Shown here one piece after another: positions 23,258 through 36,370 of a DNA stretch of 64,000 nt. The position numbers and the translations under genes are program-made. Numbering within the stretch: the stretch's first letter is position 1; every line of letters begins with the position of its first letter. The stretch comes from Muraenolepis orangiensis (lineage: Eukaryota > Chordata > Actinopteri > Gadiformes > Muraenolepididae): positions 14,934,443 through 14,998,442 of the forward strand of contig CM051002.1 of assembly GCA_027704905.1 (NCBI GenBank), written 5' to 3'. A model generated the notes under the pieces. It was not told where the DNA came from. It saw only the letters and a program-made list of their open reading frames with translations, and did not search any database.

Positions 23258-25095
23258 TCTGTAGATACTAGGTCTGTGTGTACACTCAGCCGGCCCTTGA
23301 CTCTTTTGAAGGTCGCAGACAAGCGGGCGTTTAAAAAGTGAACAGCAGGGGACTGGGAGGAGCAGCCCACCGCTGGGAAACATGTCACAGATGAAAGGAT
23401 TGAGGAAACAAAGCGGCTTTTAGGAGTTCATAGGTCACAGCGAAAAAAGCAGGAGCGCTTGTTTTTCAGACTTTGGCTTGTACAACCGGAGCTAAATGAA
23501 AACAGCAGGGTGGTTCAGGGTTGTGGGAATGTGAAGGTCAGTTCCAGAACGGATAAATAGCTCAAATTAGCTCATTATTGATCGCTAGAGTGATATCACA
23601 TATAATTGGCTTAGTTGATCATGCGATCATTGGCAATAGCTTAGATTTAGGTGAAATGCTATTATTTCACAGCCAGAAGCAATGCCATGAAGAAGAAGAA
23701 GAAAAAAAAAAAAAAAACACAGCTTAGCTAATAACCTGCCTGTTTCACCGGAACACCGGAGGCCTAATTCTCTGGATTTCTTTCCATTACATTCGATCCC
23801 ACTCTATTTCATGCCTTTTAAAAGGAACATAACAAAATATCCCTCCCCCCTAGCTGTGGACAGTGGGAATTTATGATTTTACGCTCCTGAAGCAAAGAAA
23901 ACAACCCAATGATGGCAGCAAAGAGACACGGCAAACGTCAGTCAGCGGGGAAAGCAGCCATTACTCTGAAACACAGTTCCACATCATTAAACACCAAACT
24001 ACTTCAAACCATCCTACAAAACAGCCTACTTCACATGTGGTCATTATCAAGCAACTGCACATACCAGAGACACCTTGTGTCTGGAACATAACAAAGGATG
24101 AGTTGAGAAAGTCAAAATAAAAGACCCAAGATATGTCTGTGTGGTTTTTCGAAGACCTGCAATCTGTTTCTCATTTCCACACAATCAACACAGTGATAAA
24201 AGAGGAAGCAAAGCAGCAGGCCTTCTGGGAGTCTGTTATTCCAGTTCTCCTCAGGGGAGAAGGAAAAGGCCATTCCATCAACCATCCACTGTTTTTCTTC
24301 GTGTGGCGGTGGATCTCAGATAAGAGCCATGTGACACGTCCCTCAAATCACTCAAGGTCATCTTTAGCTCATACGTCAAAGCAAAGTAGAACAGGTTGCT
24401 CAAATACATTGTCCAATATAAAAGGTTTCAGTCAGTCATGAAAGTCCTGGCATGTACTTGAATGAGACCACTAATGCCACATGTCTGATGCCCACATGCA
24501 TGTGTGCTGAGTGCGATCACTCTCTCTCTCATGTCCAGACGGGAAGGAACAGGCTGTAACAACAAAGTGTCCACTTCCCCCCTCAGCATCCATGAACTTA
24601 AATGTGCACGGATATCAAATTGAACTGAAAGGTGGCAACAGGTCTTGATACACCCTCACACATACAACAACAAAAAAGTATTAACTGAAATGATAACCCT
24701 TTTCCAGACTACCACCTACTGGTCACAAGTATTTGTGCTGGGTATCATAATAATAATAATAATAATAATAATAAGACTTGCGTTTGAGAATAAAGATTTA
24801 CTTAGGTAAAATAGACAGGTAGTTGTGTAATTTACAAAAACACACAGACCAAGCAATTATATTGACATGCATATACAAAAATGTTATGTTAAATACATAA
24901 CATACATAACATAAAGTAATGCTTTCTGTAACAACATTTAGCCACTGAAATCGACATACACACTTAGTGCTTGTGAATAATGGCAGTCGGTTTAGCTCTG
25001 GCTCTGCTATTACATACAATCAGAAACCAACCCCTACAATTTAAAAGGACTGTGCAAAATAACCATGGTTTAACTTTTTCCTTGTAGCCTATATC
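23256..25095. other. Gene-free stretch downstream of hyal1-like
   Basis: This holds a poly-A run (23701-23716), an (AAT)n run (24747-24772) and unique AT-rich DNA. It is downstream of the last hyaluronidase exon and may include its 3' UTR, but no convincing poly(A) signal was identified. Confidence 0.5.
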
Positions 25096-25098
25096 TTG

Positions 25099-25099
25099 G

Positions 25100-25146
<47 letters not shown>
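25099..25146. repeat. (TA)n microsatellite
   Basis: A TA run of about 23 units ends 12 bp before the hyal1-like stop codon, so it lies in the proximal 3' UTR. Confidence 0.95.
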
Positions 25147-25152
<6 letters not shown>

Positions 25153-25157
25153 TGCTA

Positions 25158-26722
25158 TTACTGCAGTGTTTTTTTGGAGCAGCTCTCCCCAGACCATCCA
25201 GAGAAGCAGACACATTTAAACTGGGACTTCATGTTCAGGGCCACATGCCTCCTGGACGACGCCAGCCGTTGAAGCACTCTGTAACCCTTCCCTCCGCCCG
25301 GCCTGTCATCGGACACCACCTTCCAGAGCGCAGGGTCGAGGTGGAGGTACGCCCGGGAGGAGGGCTCTCTCCTCTGGCATCGGCCCCTGGACGAGCACAC
25401 CGCTTGGCTACAAAGAGTGGCTGCAGACGTCACGTTGACCAGGTAACGGCCCAGAGTGTTGTCGATGTAGGCTTTGACCGCCTCACAAGTAGCCTAAGAA
25501 AAAAAACAATAAAAATAAACAGTCGAGTGGCTCAATTGGAAATGATTATGCAGACACTCCATTAATCCCCCCCCGCCCCACCCCACCCCCTCCCTCTGTC
25601 GTTGTACCTTCGATTTTGCGAAGAGGTGATCTCCCCAGAGCACGACCCCCGCAGATCCTAAAGCGGCGCTCTCTCCGATGGTGTACACCAAGTGTTCCTG
25701 CAAGCCAATTCACAGCATGAGGGGCCTGCCTCTCTGCCATCCACTCTGATATCACCACCCTACAGTCACATGACCACCCCACACCCCTCCACCCCCACAC
25801 CAGCACACCACAGTCTTGCCTGAGGGAGGAAATCCAGCGAGTAGGTGTAGACAATGCGGGCATAGGGGATCACAGGGGCCATGGCGGGCCCTCTCTGGGC
25901 CCCGACTCGCATGGCCTCCAGGATGCGGTGGTGGCTGTACAGGAGGACCTCTTTGTGGAGCCCCCGCAGACGGGAGTCCAGGTAGATAACGGGGTACAGG
26001 GCGGTGGAGACGTTCCAGAGCCAGAGCAGCTCGTCGTTCCTCTGGATCTCCACTGGCGGACACGCCCCCGTGTAGTTGCCGTATTTGGGGCTGTAGTTGT
26101 TGTAGCAGCAGGGGAAGCCGTAGAAACCCCAGAGACCCCCCGGGCGCTCAGTTTGGGCCATTCTCAAAGTTTCCTCCATAAACTCTCTGGCGCCTGCCTC
26201 AAAGTCTTTGCGGGCCGCCGCCTCGACCTCAGCAGGGCTCCAGTCAGGGTGTTGTGACTTGACCAGTGCCCTGGAGGCCTCCCGGTAAACATTCATAGTA
26301 TCCCAATCCCTCTTCCACACTGGCCTCCAGCTTTCCCAGTCCACCACGGCCAGGCCCGGGAAGTCCCGGTCAGGTATGTCGGCATGAATGTCGTCGGCGG
26401 CCGCCACGAGGTGCTTCGCCAGACTGGCGTTCTGGGGAACCCCGCCGTTAACTGCGGTCCCCTGGTTGTACCTGGGATAGTGCCCGAGTTTATCGGCGTA
26501 GAAAATAGTTATGTTTTCTCCCATGAAGCTTTGGTGCTGGTTTTGGACGACGCTGAACAGTCCCAGGTCCAGCTCCACGCCAAAACGGGTTTGGCAGTCG
26601 GCGGTCGGGGCATTCCAGACGGTGGCGAATGGAACTTGGGAAATGGGAGACGGCCCATACTGTAGTGCGAATGACAGACCGATCAGTGCATGTAGAACAA
26701 CTAGAGGAACAGAGGAGCGCAT
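25158..26722 (-). CDS. hyal1: Hyaluronidase, HYAL1-like
   Basis: This is a glycoside hydrolase family 56 hyaluronidase that cleaves hyaluronan; HYAL1 is lysosomal or secreted. The coding exons are 26722-25820, 25697-25608 and 25493-25158, of 903, 90 and 336 nt and all phase 0, giving 442 aa. I chose the ATG at 26722 because TTATTTTCCAG precedes GAATG directly, so an acceptor lies 2 nt upstream; the longer in-frame start would read through it. Residues 1-20 are a hydrophobic signal peptide. The catalytic pair is D128 and E130 in VVDWESWRP. LWGFYGFPCCYN and the 90-nt IGESAALGSAGVVLWGD exon are family hallmarks. The C-terminal Cys-rich EGF-like part contains CSQAVCSSRGRC. The first intron has a GC donor (CAG|GCAAGA). 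Its position next to hyal2 supports hyal1; hyal3 remains possible. Confidence 0.9.
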
Positions 26723-26723
26723 T

Positions 26724-27240
26724 CCTGGAAAATAAGAGCGAACAATCACACATACGGAGACAGAAACAACTGGAAAATGCAACTTTCAGAGGCTCGATTG
26801 TTGTTCACTGCGTTTTTTTTGTATTTAAACTTGCCACAAACTAAAAGAGACCGCTTTGGATGTTTGATTATTATATAGAGTTCATTGTTTTATTTAAAAG
26901 GAACAATACAGGCTTTTGTGATACACTTTGTGATTTAGTTACAAAACATCTAACATCGATGTAAAATAAATTGCCTTTTATTTTCCCAAAAGGTGTAATG
27001 TTGTTGTTTTTTTATCGTATTTGCCTTTTATTGCTCACATTTGTTTCAGGGCTCCTGGGATCCGCTCCAGCAGGTTTTTCCCAGCATTAACTAAAATGCC
27101 TTTTTTTTTTAAATAAGAAAGAAATGCAACTATCAACAATTAAATAGTCAGTGTATGTATGGCTGATTGTACGTATACAAGGAACATCACTGCTTGACTC
27201 GCCCGAGTGACTCGGGCGATTTCTCAGCTAAACATGTCCT
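26724..27240. other. Upstream region of hyal1-like
   Basis: This must contain an intron and lead to an unlocated 5' UTR exon, because a splice acceptor abuts the start codon. No promoter motif could be pinned down. Confidence 0.4.
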
Positions 27241-27241
27241 T

Positions 27242-27560
<319 letters not shown>

Positions 27561-27730
27561 TAGTCATTTTATACCTGTTTTTACACCTAGTAGACTGTTT
27601 ATACATCTTATTTAACCACTGTACATGATATATTACCGTGCACTTTACTGCAACATTTGCACTCTGGTTAGATGCCAAATTATTTTCGCTGTACTGCACT
27701 TGTGCTGCTGTACAATGACTGAATACATCT
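27561..27730 (+). mobile_element. Dispersed retroposon 3' fragment
   Basis: The stretch from TTATACCTGTTTTTACACCTAGTAG through TTTGCACTCTGGTTAGATG and TTATTTTCGCTGT recurs with small differences at 36075-36240. Two dispersed copies with a degraded T-rich/TGACAATA-type end suggest a LINE or SINE 3' end. The family was not identified. Confidence 0.6.
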
Positions 27731-27768
27731 TACTGCCAATTCACGGTGCCCTTACATATTGAACACTC

Positions 27769-27905
27769 GCTCGCGGAGGTTCCTCATTCTGCTCTTTCAT
27801 AACGAAGAGCAGCTCGCGGAGGTTCCTCATTCTGCTCTTTCATAACGAAGAGCAGCTCGCGGAGGTTCCTCATTCTGCTCTTTCATAACGAAGACCAGCC
27901 CGCGG
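27769..27905. repeat. 43-bp tandem repeat, three copies
   Basis: Units start at 27769, 27812 and 27855, with a partial fourth. Each contains GCTCTTTCATAACGAAGAGC, an imperfect 6-bp-arm hairpin. Confidence 0.95.
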
Positions 27906-30700
27906 AGGTTCAATATGTCAATATAAATGAAATAGGTCTTGTGTTATCACACACTGTAAAAGCAGGACCTTGTGATGATGCTATTGATTACTAAGTGTTG
28001 GAATGTAAGCTGAAACAAGGGGTTCACGTACACTTTTAGGTTTAATGATTGATATGTAGCCTCCTTGACATAAACCATGTGTTATTGTCACAATAATAAA
28101 GAGAACAAATAAAGAGAATAAATAACTTCAAATGATTTGAAATGAAAGCTTTGGGTCTAATCAGAACTGCTGTGATGGACAGCATTGTCCTCTTTAGTTC
28201 TCTTAGTTCTTAGTTGGCTAGAAGTAATTATGCAACAACTGACTCAACTTGATAGAAAAGTGTATAGTACTACATACTACTAAAATAGCACCTGGTGTGC
28301 ATTGTACATGACGAATAATCACATTAACAAGACAGCAACGTGTTTTAGGCTGAATGATGCTGTTTTCTTGATTTTGTAAAGTAAACTAAATCAAACAACT
28401 GACACAACTTGTAAACAATAAAGTATATCCACTTAATCTAGTGTATACGCATTATTATAACAACGGAACTAATGTAAGAAAGATAAACAACGTACCTAGG
28501 TTTACTGGCAGTAGATTATTTTCGTTTGCGGCATGCATTGATTTGTCAGCAGTCTTGTGATTTGGGATTATTCTAGCGACCAATGAAAATAGTCCTCTTC
28601 CTCTATGGTTGTTGTAGGGGATTGCAACCATCTGAGGCGCATATACCACCACCTACTGCACTGGAGGGTGCATCTCGGATAAACGCGAAAAGGCCTTTAA
28701 TCATCAGCTCCCAATCCTTCCCTGTTATCCTAAACTGCACCTCTAACTTACCTATACATGATTCCCCTGTCTATATCATCATATGTACAATAATAGCCTA
28801 CATGTTCCAATTTTCCTATACCAAACACTGTCTGCATAATCCTGTCTCATATTGCATTTAATCCTGTGTCCCAATCTACCTCTTCTCTCCTCGTTCGCTC
28901 CACCCCCTCTAACTGATAGACGTAGCCTATAGTCATGCCTAATAATGTCTCCCCTTGATACTTTTGTCCTGCTGTTTTTGCCAGTTGTCCATGCCCTTGG
29001 ATGTGATCATTGTTTTCATTTCTCTGTGTCCCCGTGGTATTTTTATCTATCTCATCTCTCTCCCTCCCTCTGCATCACATTACCGTGAACGCCTGCATGG
29101 GCTGGCCCATACTCTCTGCTCCTGTTAACATCACCGTCATCTCTAAGCTGTCCCTATCTGACTTGATACGGATGTTGAGTGCTGCTGCTGCTGCTGCTGC
29201 ATCGGAACAGATCAGCGTTCTCAGTGGTTTAACCTCTCCTACCCATGGTATTCCAACAATCATTGCCATCGTCAGTATATATAGAAGGACATGATTGACT
29301 GATAAACGGCTCTGTATTTCAACATGGAATTCCGTTATGTAGGCCTACGCCCCCTCTCCTACCTGGCTGCTAATTGGGTCCTTTAAACAATCCATATGTT
29401 TATTGAAAAGAGTCTGCCCATGTAAAGATATAGGCACATGTGGGCAGTTTTGTATCAATCATCAAACCTCACATCACATGCTTAGAAAAACCAACATCCT
29501 CTCTAAAATGTGTATTTATACAGACATCTTTTCACTGGATAATGCACCAAATTTTGGGTTGAGTGTCCTTACTGCAGCCTATAGTTTAAAGTGATGCATG
29601 CACGATTGCACGTCATGCAAGTCAAAACCAATCTACATGGAAAATGTAAATGCATGTCAAAAATCTCCCTCAACTCTTTGAAGTAGTTGAAAATAACTCT
29701 GGCTTAACCAAACCCTGTAATTACCCGGGACAGAGTATGGGACTCCTGCATGCAAAACGTTCCAACTCCCCTGCTGAGCGCTCAAACTTTAGCCTTTACT
29801 AGCCTTTACTAGCCTGCTAGCTGCCGCATTGTCCACCAACATTGAATTCCGTGATTGTAAATCCGTCTCTGAGGACCTTTTGAGTCGCAGCTTTTTCTAC
29901 ACAAGCAGCGCCTTCCCTATTTGTTTGTTTTTCCTTCAAAATGCCATGAACTGCTTCAAAAATAAAATCCTAGTTCACCTTGTAGAACCAAACAATTTAT
30001 TTTCAACAACAAATTATTTTCCTTATCAAAATAAGTATGAAAGAAACTGCTGTACTTTGGAGGGAAAATCTATAATAAAATTGAAATAAAATCGACACAA
30101 GGTTTTTGATCTCAGCTGGTAAAGAAAAGTACAAAATAAAAGTGCTGTTGAAATAGAAGTCAGACATTTGGGAGGTTATACAATGTTTGCGTGTAGTAGT
30201 CATGTTCTGAAACATTTCACGAGAAATACTGAAAATACATTCAAATAAATAGTAATGCATTGGCTTCCATACACATGATCAGATGCCAGTGAAAAGTCAT
30301 CTGATGAGGTCCACCAGAGTCACATTGTGCTGAACTAAGTGCAACACTGATACTTCAAACCTATTGATCAGATGCACAATACAGAGTCCATGTCCATATC
30401 ATAATCACGTTGGCCTATAAGTTACTCCAATCACATTACATTTCCCCTGTGAACGATCAAGGGAATGTGAGACCATGACTAAAATCCACCTTTAATGCTA
30501 ATGGAAAAAAACCGAGAGCAAAATGTAAACACAAATCCTTTCCAGCAAGCTCTCCATCTCATGAAACACATAGTTGACGGCTCTGATGTCAACAGTGTCC
30601 CTCACATTCCCCTGCCTTACCGTCGCTCCCTACACTCCCTATACAGCAAAAATACAAGTACATGTACATCTACAATTTGGTATATACGAAAAACCAACCG
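27906..30700. other. Intergenic hyal2 to hyal1-like
   Basis: About 2.8 kb of AT-rich DNA holds no recognised exon and includes a (GCT)n run at about 29179-29199. A TTTATT on the plus strand near 29996 (AATAAA on minus) could be a distal hyal2 poly(A) signal about 700 nt past its stop; this is not certain. Confidence 0.45.
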
Positions 30701-30712
30701 CAACAACAACAG

Positions 30713-33276
30713 TTAGCTGAGGAGGAGAGCGGCGAGCAGCGAAGAGACCGCACACGTCACGGCCGACGCCACGCTCCGACGGGCCCCCCCGGTCGGCTCG
30801 TTGCAGCCGTCGCCGTGGTAACCGCTGTAACAGCGGCACCGGAAGTCCACTCGGAAGGCACTCCTCTCCGCCTCGCCGAGCGCACCGCTCACCGCCAACT
30901 TCGCTCCCTGATAGGCGATGCTGTGGACCAGCGGGTCGAGGTGCAGGTAGACGTCTGTGTCCGGCTGTCTCCGCTGGCAACGGCCATGGGAACCACAAAG
31001 GGCCTGGCTGCAGAGCTCTGCTGCCGTGGAGACGTTGAGCAAATACTTTCCAAACGGACCACGTAAATAATCATTCAGGTTTGAGCAGCTGGCCTGGTGG
31101 AGGGGAGGGGGGGGGGAACACAGACCATGTGATTTAGGGACAAACAGAGGGAAATGGATTGAGCATTTTTTACTGTCACCGTTAAATGTGACATTTTGTG
31201 GAAAAGTGCAGCAGTCTTGAGTTTGAGCAAAGCAATGGAGAGAATCTGAATCTTAACTTTAGTTGGGAAATGTGAATGTGACATTTTACTTGACAAAATA
31301 CCTATTTTGTGAAATTATACTATCATACTTGTATAATAGTCGGACATTCTCCATGAACAAGTGAGCAAGTCTCTGTAATGTAAAGACAAGTGCTACCGAC
31401 CTTGACACTTTCTAAAAGCATTGTATGAAATGCATTCTATGGAATCATCATGATCAAATCACTTTGTGGTCGGGTCATTTAAAACCAGCACCCAAAATGG
31501 CTACGCCAACGTGAACGTGACATACCTATGCAGCTATTAATAAAGAAAAAGCCTCGCCTTGTCTTGTCTTTCCATGTGACTATGCTGCTATCCATTTTCA
31601 ACCCGAAGGCAAACATGTGACCGATCAAACAACCCTTTCAGTAACACCACTCGAGGCGGGGAAAAAATGTTAAATTGTGCCATCGGTGTGTCGAAAGTCA
31701 ATGTGTTCGTGACACACTTACTTTACTGCCCGCATACGTTGACTCTCCCCAGAGGATGATCCCAGCCGCGCCCAAGGCCACACTCTCCCCGATGGTGGAC
31801 ACCAGATCCGCCTGTCAAGACATAAGGCGGCACTCCTCAATCCTCAAATAACGTCATCAGGGTGGGAATCATTTTTTGATGCCGAGTTCAAAAGGGAGTT
31901 TGTGGGGAGGAGTGGGAGAGAGGGTCTTATCTGTACCTAAACGCAAAAGGAAATACTCAAATGAGTGTTGGCATGATTTGTAGCTTGACCAACACCCATC
32001 CCTACCCCCCACACCCTAAAGCTGCAGAAATGCCTGGTATTGGGAATGTGGCGACCACAGAACAGGATGTAACAGGAAAAGACTGCGGCTCAAGATAAGA
32101 ATTGGATTAGCTCAGCACAACAATGAGATCATGAGAAAATTGGACTTGGGAAAAAAATAAAAATTCTGTCATGCAAAGACATTCTAAATGCATGACACAC
32201 ATTACCATGACTTTGGGGGTGAAAACAATCACTTTGTAAATGTGTCAAATAAAGCAGTAAGTAGTTCAGTAGTAATAGTAGTAGTAGTAATCAAGTCATC
32301 AGCAGGATAGAAACATACCTAAGTGACTGGGATGGTGTTTCCTTACCTCCGTCAACAGCTCCAAAGAGTTGGCGTAGGTGGGCCGTGCGTACACAAACAC
32401 AGGGCGTGCCAGGCCATCTCCAGACGACGCCAGGCGCATGCCCTCCTTGACGCGGTTCCGCACGAACTGGCGTCCTGAGGCGGAGGACTTGAGAACGGTG
32501 GCCATGTAGACGGAGGGGAAGAGCGCCGTGCTCTCCGTCCACAGCCACTTGAGCTGTTCGTTGCGAGCCACCTCCACGTCAGGACAGCGGCCCGTGTAGT
32601 TTTCTACAGTGCGCCGGTAGTCGTGGTTGTAGCAGTCGGGGAACAGGTAAAAGCCCCACAGCTGGTTGGGTCTCAGGCTTTTGACTTGCTTCAGGGTCTT
32701 CAACATGAAATTGCGAGCGGACATCTCAAACTCCTGTTGGGCCACTTTGCTCACCCGTTCCGGGGACCATGTGGGGTTCTTCTGGCGCACCAGCTGGCGG
32801 GAGCGGTTGCGGTACACGTCTTTGGTTTCCCAGTTCCGTATCCAGAGCGGGCGCCACTCTTCCCAGTCGATAACAGCCAGGCCCTTGGCTTGTTCCTCGC
32901 GGATGTACTTCCGCACCACATCTGGCACCTTCTCCAGGTGCTCTGTGAGACTTGCTACCTGGGGCAGCCCACCATTCACTGCGGTGCCATCTTGCTGGTA
33001 GTGTGGATACAAGCCCAGGCGGTCTTTATAGAAGATGGTTAGGTTCTGTCTTACAAAGGCCTCGTTGGGGGACGCCACGATCTGGAAGATCTGGTCAAAC
33101 TTAAAATGAATGCCGTGGCGAGGGGCGCAGTCCTCTGTGGGGGCGTTCCAGGCCAGGAGCACTGGCTTTTGGGAGAAAAGTGGCCATCTCGTGGGCTTCA
33201 GGTCCAAAGCCCAATGGCAGTCTAACAGTAGGATAATTGGTAGCAGTATTTTTAAATCAGCCTGAGCCCGGTACAT
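30713..33276 (-). CDS. hyal2: Hyaluronidase 2, GPI-anchored type
   Basis: This is a family 56 hyaluronidase. HYAL2 is known as a GPI-anchored cell-surface enzyme that starts breakdown of high-mass hyaluronan. The coding exons are 33276-32347, 31811-31722 and 31093-30713, of 930, 90 and 381 nt and all phase 0, giving 466 aa against 473 in human. The acceptor CATCTGAAG precedes ACATG at 33279, which fixes the start. Residues 8-23 form a signal peptide. The catalytic residues are D137 and E139 in VIDWEEWRP. LWGFYLFPDCYNHDY and GRCPDVEVARNEQLKWLW are very close to mammalian HYAL2. The 90-nt exon carries IGESVALGAAGIILWGE. The C-terminus is a hydrophobic tail after a small-residue region, as expected for a GPI signal. 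All introns are GT-AG. A 5' UTR exon probably ends at 33696 (AAAG|GTAAGC). Confidence 0.95.
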
Positions 33277-33695
33277 GTCTTCAGATGTGAAAGCACAGAG
33301 ACGACTGTGACTCTTTGCTCTCCTGTGACGTGCAAAGTGGAGAGAGAAGGAAAAGTGAGCTTGGCTGTCCAGAAATGTCACCCTAATGAAGATAACACTG
33401 CACAACGTGACCACACATGCCCAAGGGTGCAAAAGTCTGAAGAAACGTTATAGTTGAGTCGACACATATGAACAATAATGCAATGTAGAAAATATGGCGG
33501 CTACAATTTAAAGCAAGAATAGATAACGTGACACATTTGGAACAGGACACTCAGACTGGGACAGCCAGAGTGCCATTGCCTCAAATCACCGTACACGAAA
33601 AAAACCTTTAATATGTCTCAGCGTATAGTTCTACTTCGTTTAAGAGAGGAAAAAAGTATCTTCAAAACATGTCCTACTATTTGAAACGTGCTTAC

Positions 33696-34020
33696 CTTTA
33701 TTGGTAGACTTGGGAAGCATTCCAAAAGTTCCCTGAGAGTTTATCAAAAGCTGTTGATCTTATTTAAAACGAACTCGTAATTATAACTCGTAAACGTATG
33801 TCTGGGACTGATGATAGGGAGACGTCAAAAGTCTTGAACGGCGGTTCGTAGTAACACGATCCAACTTGTGAACTTCTTCGTCGCTGTGTGCAACAACGTT
33901 ACCCCCTGCGATGTTGTCAGTGGAGCGCTTACGGTCGAGAGCCATTCGGCTTTTCCTAGTGCCAAACCATTCCAGGATGTTCCATTCAGAATGAAAGGGG
34001 GGAGTGGCGAGGAACACTGA
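33696..34020 (-). promoter_or_regulatory. Probable hyal2 5' UTR exon and promoter
   Basis: A good donor (AATAAAG|GTAAGC) at 33696 would pair with the acceptor at 33279 just before the start codon. The transcription start therefore lies somewhere upstream in this range. No TATA box is evident. Confidence 0.4.
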
Positions 34021-34682
34021 ACAAATGTACTAACTGTAGGCGTGTTTCATTTCTTCAACTGACCTGCGTCCTAACCTTAACGCTACGTTTAATGTAAAGC
34101 AACAAAAAGGAGAAAAAAACTCGACTTTGAAAACATTTAGGGGTTTTTGGTTGCACGTCTCTGACACGAAATGTATCCCGTTTCAATAATGAATGAAACA
34201 GTCCGAAAAGTATGCCACTAACATGAAATAGATATGTTATAGCAATAATAAGACTTATACGTCATGTCCAGTGTGTCTTGTAAAAGGCATGGCAATGGAA
34301 TGGTCACTAGTGTTAAATATGTTATACTGAAGTGCCGATTCCATTGGCGCGTGGAATTTAGATGCCACGTTATTAATATTCAATATTAACTCATATATTT
34401 GTCAAAGTTTGTTATTTGTTGTATAAGTTGCTTTATCACAAGTTACACTAAGGAGTGCACAACTTTGCTTGTCAATTTAAAATGCATCAAATATTGCTCA
34501 GTGATTCAGAAGTAGGACCTTCTTCTCCCAGCACACTCTGGACAGGGCAACAAGGCATCTGGCGTGCAGATGTCACTGCTTGGTGCAAGTGATGACGGCC
34601 TTTGGCAATGGTTCAATAAAGTAACAAAGTACCGCATACTGGTACTATAAGTATTGCATTTCAGAGAAGCCTAGCTTCTGCC

Positions 34683-34790
34683 TATCTTTGCCAATAAGCA
34701 GACCATCTATATTTAAACCCATGCATTTCAGAGACGCTTCTCTGAAATGCATGGGTTTAAATATAGATGGTCTGCTTATTGGCAAAGATA
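34683..34790. repeat. Perfect 52-bp-arm hairpin
   Basis: 34683-34734 is the exact reverse complement of 34739-34790, separated by only four bases (CGCT). The arms run from TATCTTTGCC to TTTCAGAGA. No TSD-like ends or transposon termini are obvious. Confidence 0.95.
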
Positions 34791-34835
34791 AGCAATTTAT
34801 ATAACATTAGTATACATACAGACAGGGTGAGTGTT

Positions 34836-34836
<1 letters not shown>

Positions 34837-34873
<37 letters not shown>
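34837..34873. repeat. (AAT)n microsatellite
   Basis: This is a trinucleotide run of about 12 units. Confidence 0.93.
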
Positions 34874-34875
<2 letters not shown>

Positions 34876-36074
34876 GTGGGGTTAATTAGTTTAAGAGACT
34901 ATAAAATAGGAAAGAGGAAATCTGTAGGTTCTACAGACTTCTGCTCTTTGTTCAGCGGAGGATGTGTGAGCATGCTGAGACCTGCGAGGGGGCCCTGCAT
35001 GAGAGCCGCTGTGTTTCCCGTGTCAAGGATGTTCCAATGCTCTGCTGACTCACAGGCCTGTGTCATCAGTTTATCTGGCCAGCTTTTCCCCCTCTCTGTC
35101 CCATGTTGAATATAGGGAACGGAACAAACGCCAGGGCGGTGCAATCCCCACCCCCCACCCTCCTTGGCCGTCACTTCCTGTTGACCTTCAAGATGTCCGC
35201 TGTTCAGCAGCCGTCAGGAAGCCGGGACAATGGCCGGGAAACGGAACACGTGCCCTTCCACTTTCATTTGGCATCGAACATCGAGAAGCTTGTGATGACC
35301 TATCACAAATCTGTACGTGTGAACCCAAACCTGCCCAGTCCTATTACAAAGGGTCAAATACCTTTCACCTATTTAGGTTAGAATGTACAGAATCCAAAGT
35401 CATACCAACAGAAGCAAAGCTGTGCACCATATAGTATGTAGTATAATTCATCTTATCGTAATTTATCTTTTCAGTTCTTTAGCATCAGCCGTGTTACACA
35501 ATTAACATCATGGGCTTTCTCAAACACATTACCCCTTCTACATTATGCATGTGGAATAAGTGACCACGCTGCAGGGTTTTATGAACATTACCATTACACT
35601 TGTGAAGTCCTATTACAAAAGTAACTTTTAAACAAAACAATTAAAGCGATTAGCGGAGAGATACATCAAAGTGATGGACCTTGGACCCAACAACATTCCA
35701 CACATTTCCAGAGAAGGAATGACTGCACACCATGTCCGTTAACACTAGTATCACCGTAAAGAGCACATTGTTGCATGTAAGAATAACTAAGTCATTAACT
35801 CAGACCATAGCAATTATTGTCACTCAAAATGATAATACACACAGGCTCAATCAAAAATAATGTATGGAAAATGGGTTATGAGCACATACCTCTACTGCCA
35901 CCTAGAGTATTGGTATTATACTACAGTACAGTAAAGTACAACCATTGTACATAATGCACTTACGCAATTAATATGACATACAAACGGCTATGAAACATGT
36001 TCACCAATGTGAGTGGTGCGACTGACACTAACATGTAAATGTGAAAATCCGGTAACATGATGAGCAGTTCCTCA

Positions 36075-36240
36075 TCTTATAACTGTTTTTATACCTAGTA
36101 GACTGTCTTTTAGCAACTGTAAACTTTAAATTATATATTACCATGCACTTTAATGCTAAATTTGCACTCTGGTTAGATGCTAAATTATTTTCGCTGTTCT
36201 GTACTTGTGCTGTGCAATGACAATACATTTGAATCAAATC
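36075..36240 (+). mobile_element. Dispersed retroposon 3' fragment
   Basis: This is the second copy of the family seen at 27561-27730. It shares TTTGCACTCTGGTTAGATG and TTATTTTCGCTGT and ends in TGACAATACATTTGAATCAAATCTAATCT. Confidence 0.65.
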
Positions 36241-36370
36241 TAATCTAAGTTGTTATGGAGTCATCTAGGTTGGGCAGCCTTTATAGACAGCCTAATGGAA
36301 ATAAAAGACAAAAACATAAAATCGAGACGAAAAATATATAACTACTCAACACAAGTGTCTGGTTAAAGCA

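Larger units (their letters stand above)
34021..36360. other. Intergenic tusc2 to hyal2
   Basis: No exon is recognised. It contains the long hairpin at 34683-34790, an (AAT)n run at 34837-34873 and a retroposon fragment at 36075-36240. Confidence 0.5.

Noticed and set aside
33277..33432. Longer N-terminus for hyal2
   Set aside because: A splice acceptor directly before ACATG at 33278 and a good signal peptide from the internal Met favour the start at 33276.
33781..34017. Candidate small protein upstream of hyal2
   Set aside because: It overlaps the inferred hyal2 5' UTR/promoter and has no homology I can recognise.
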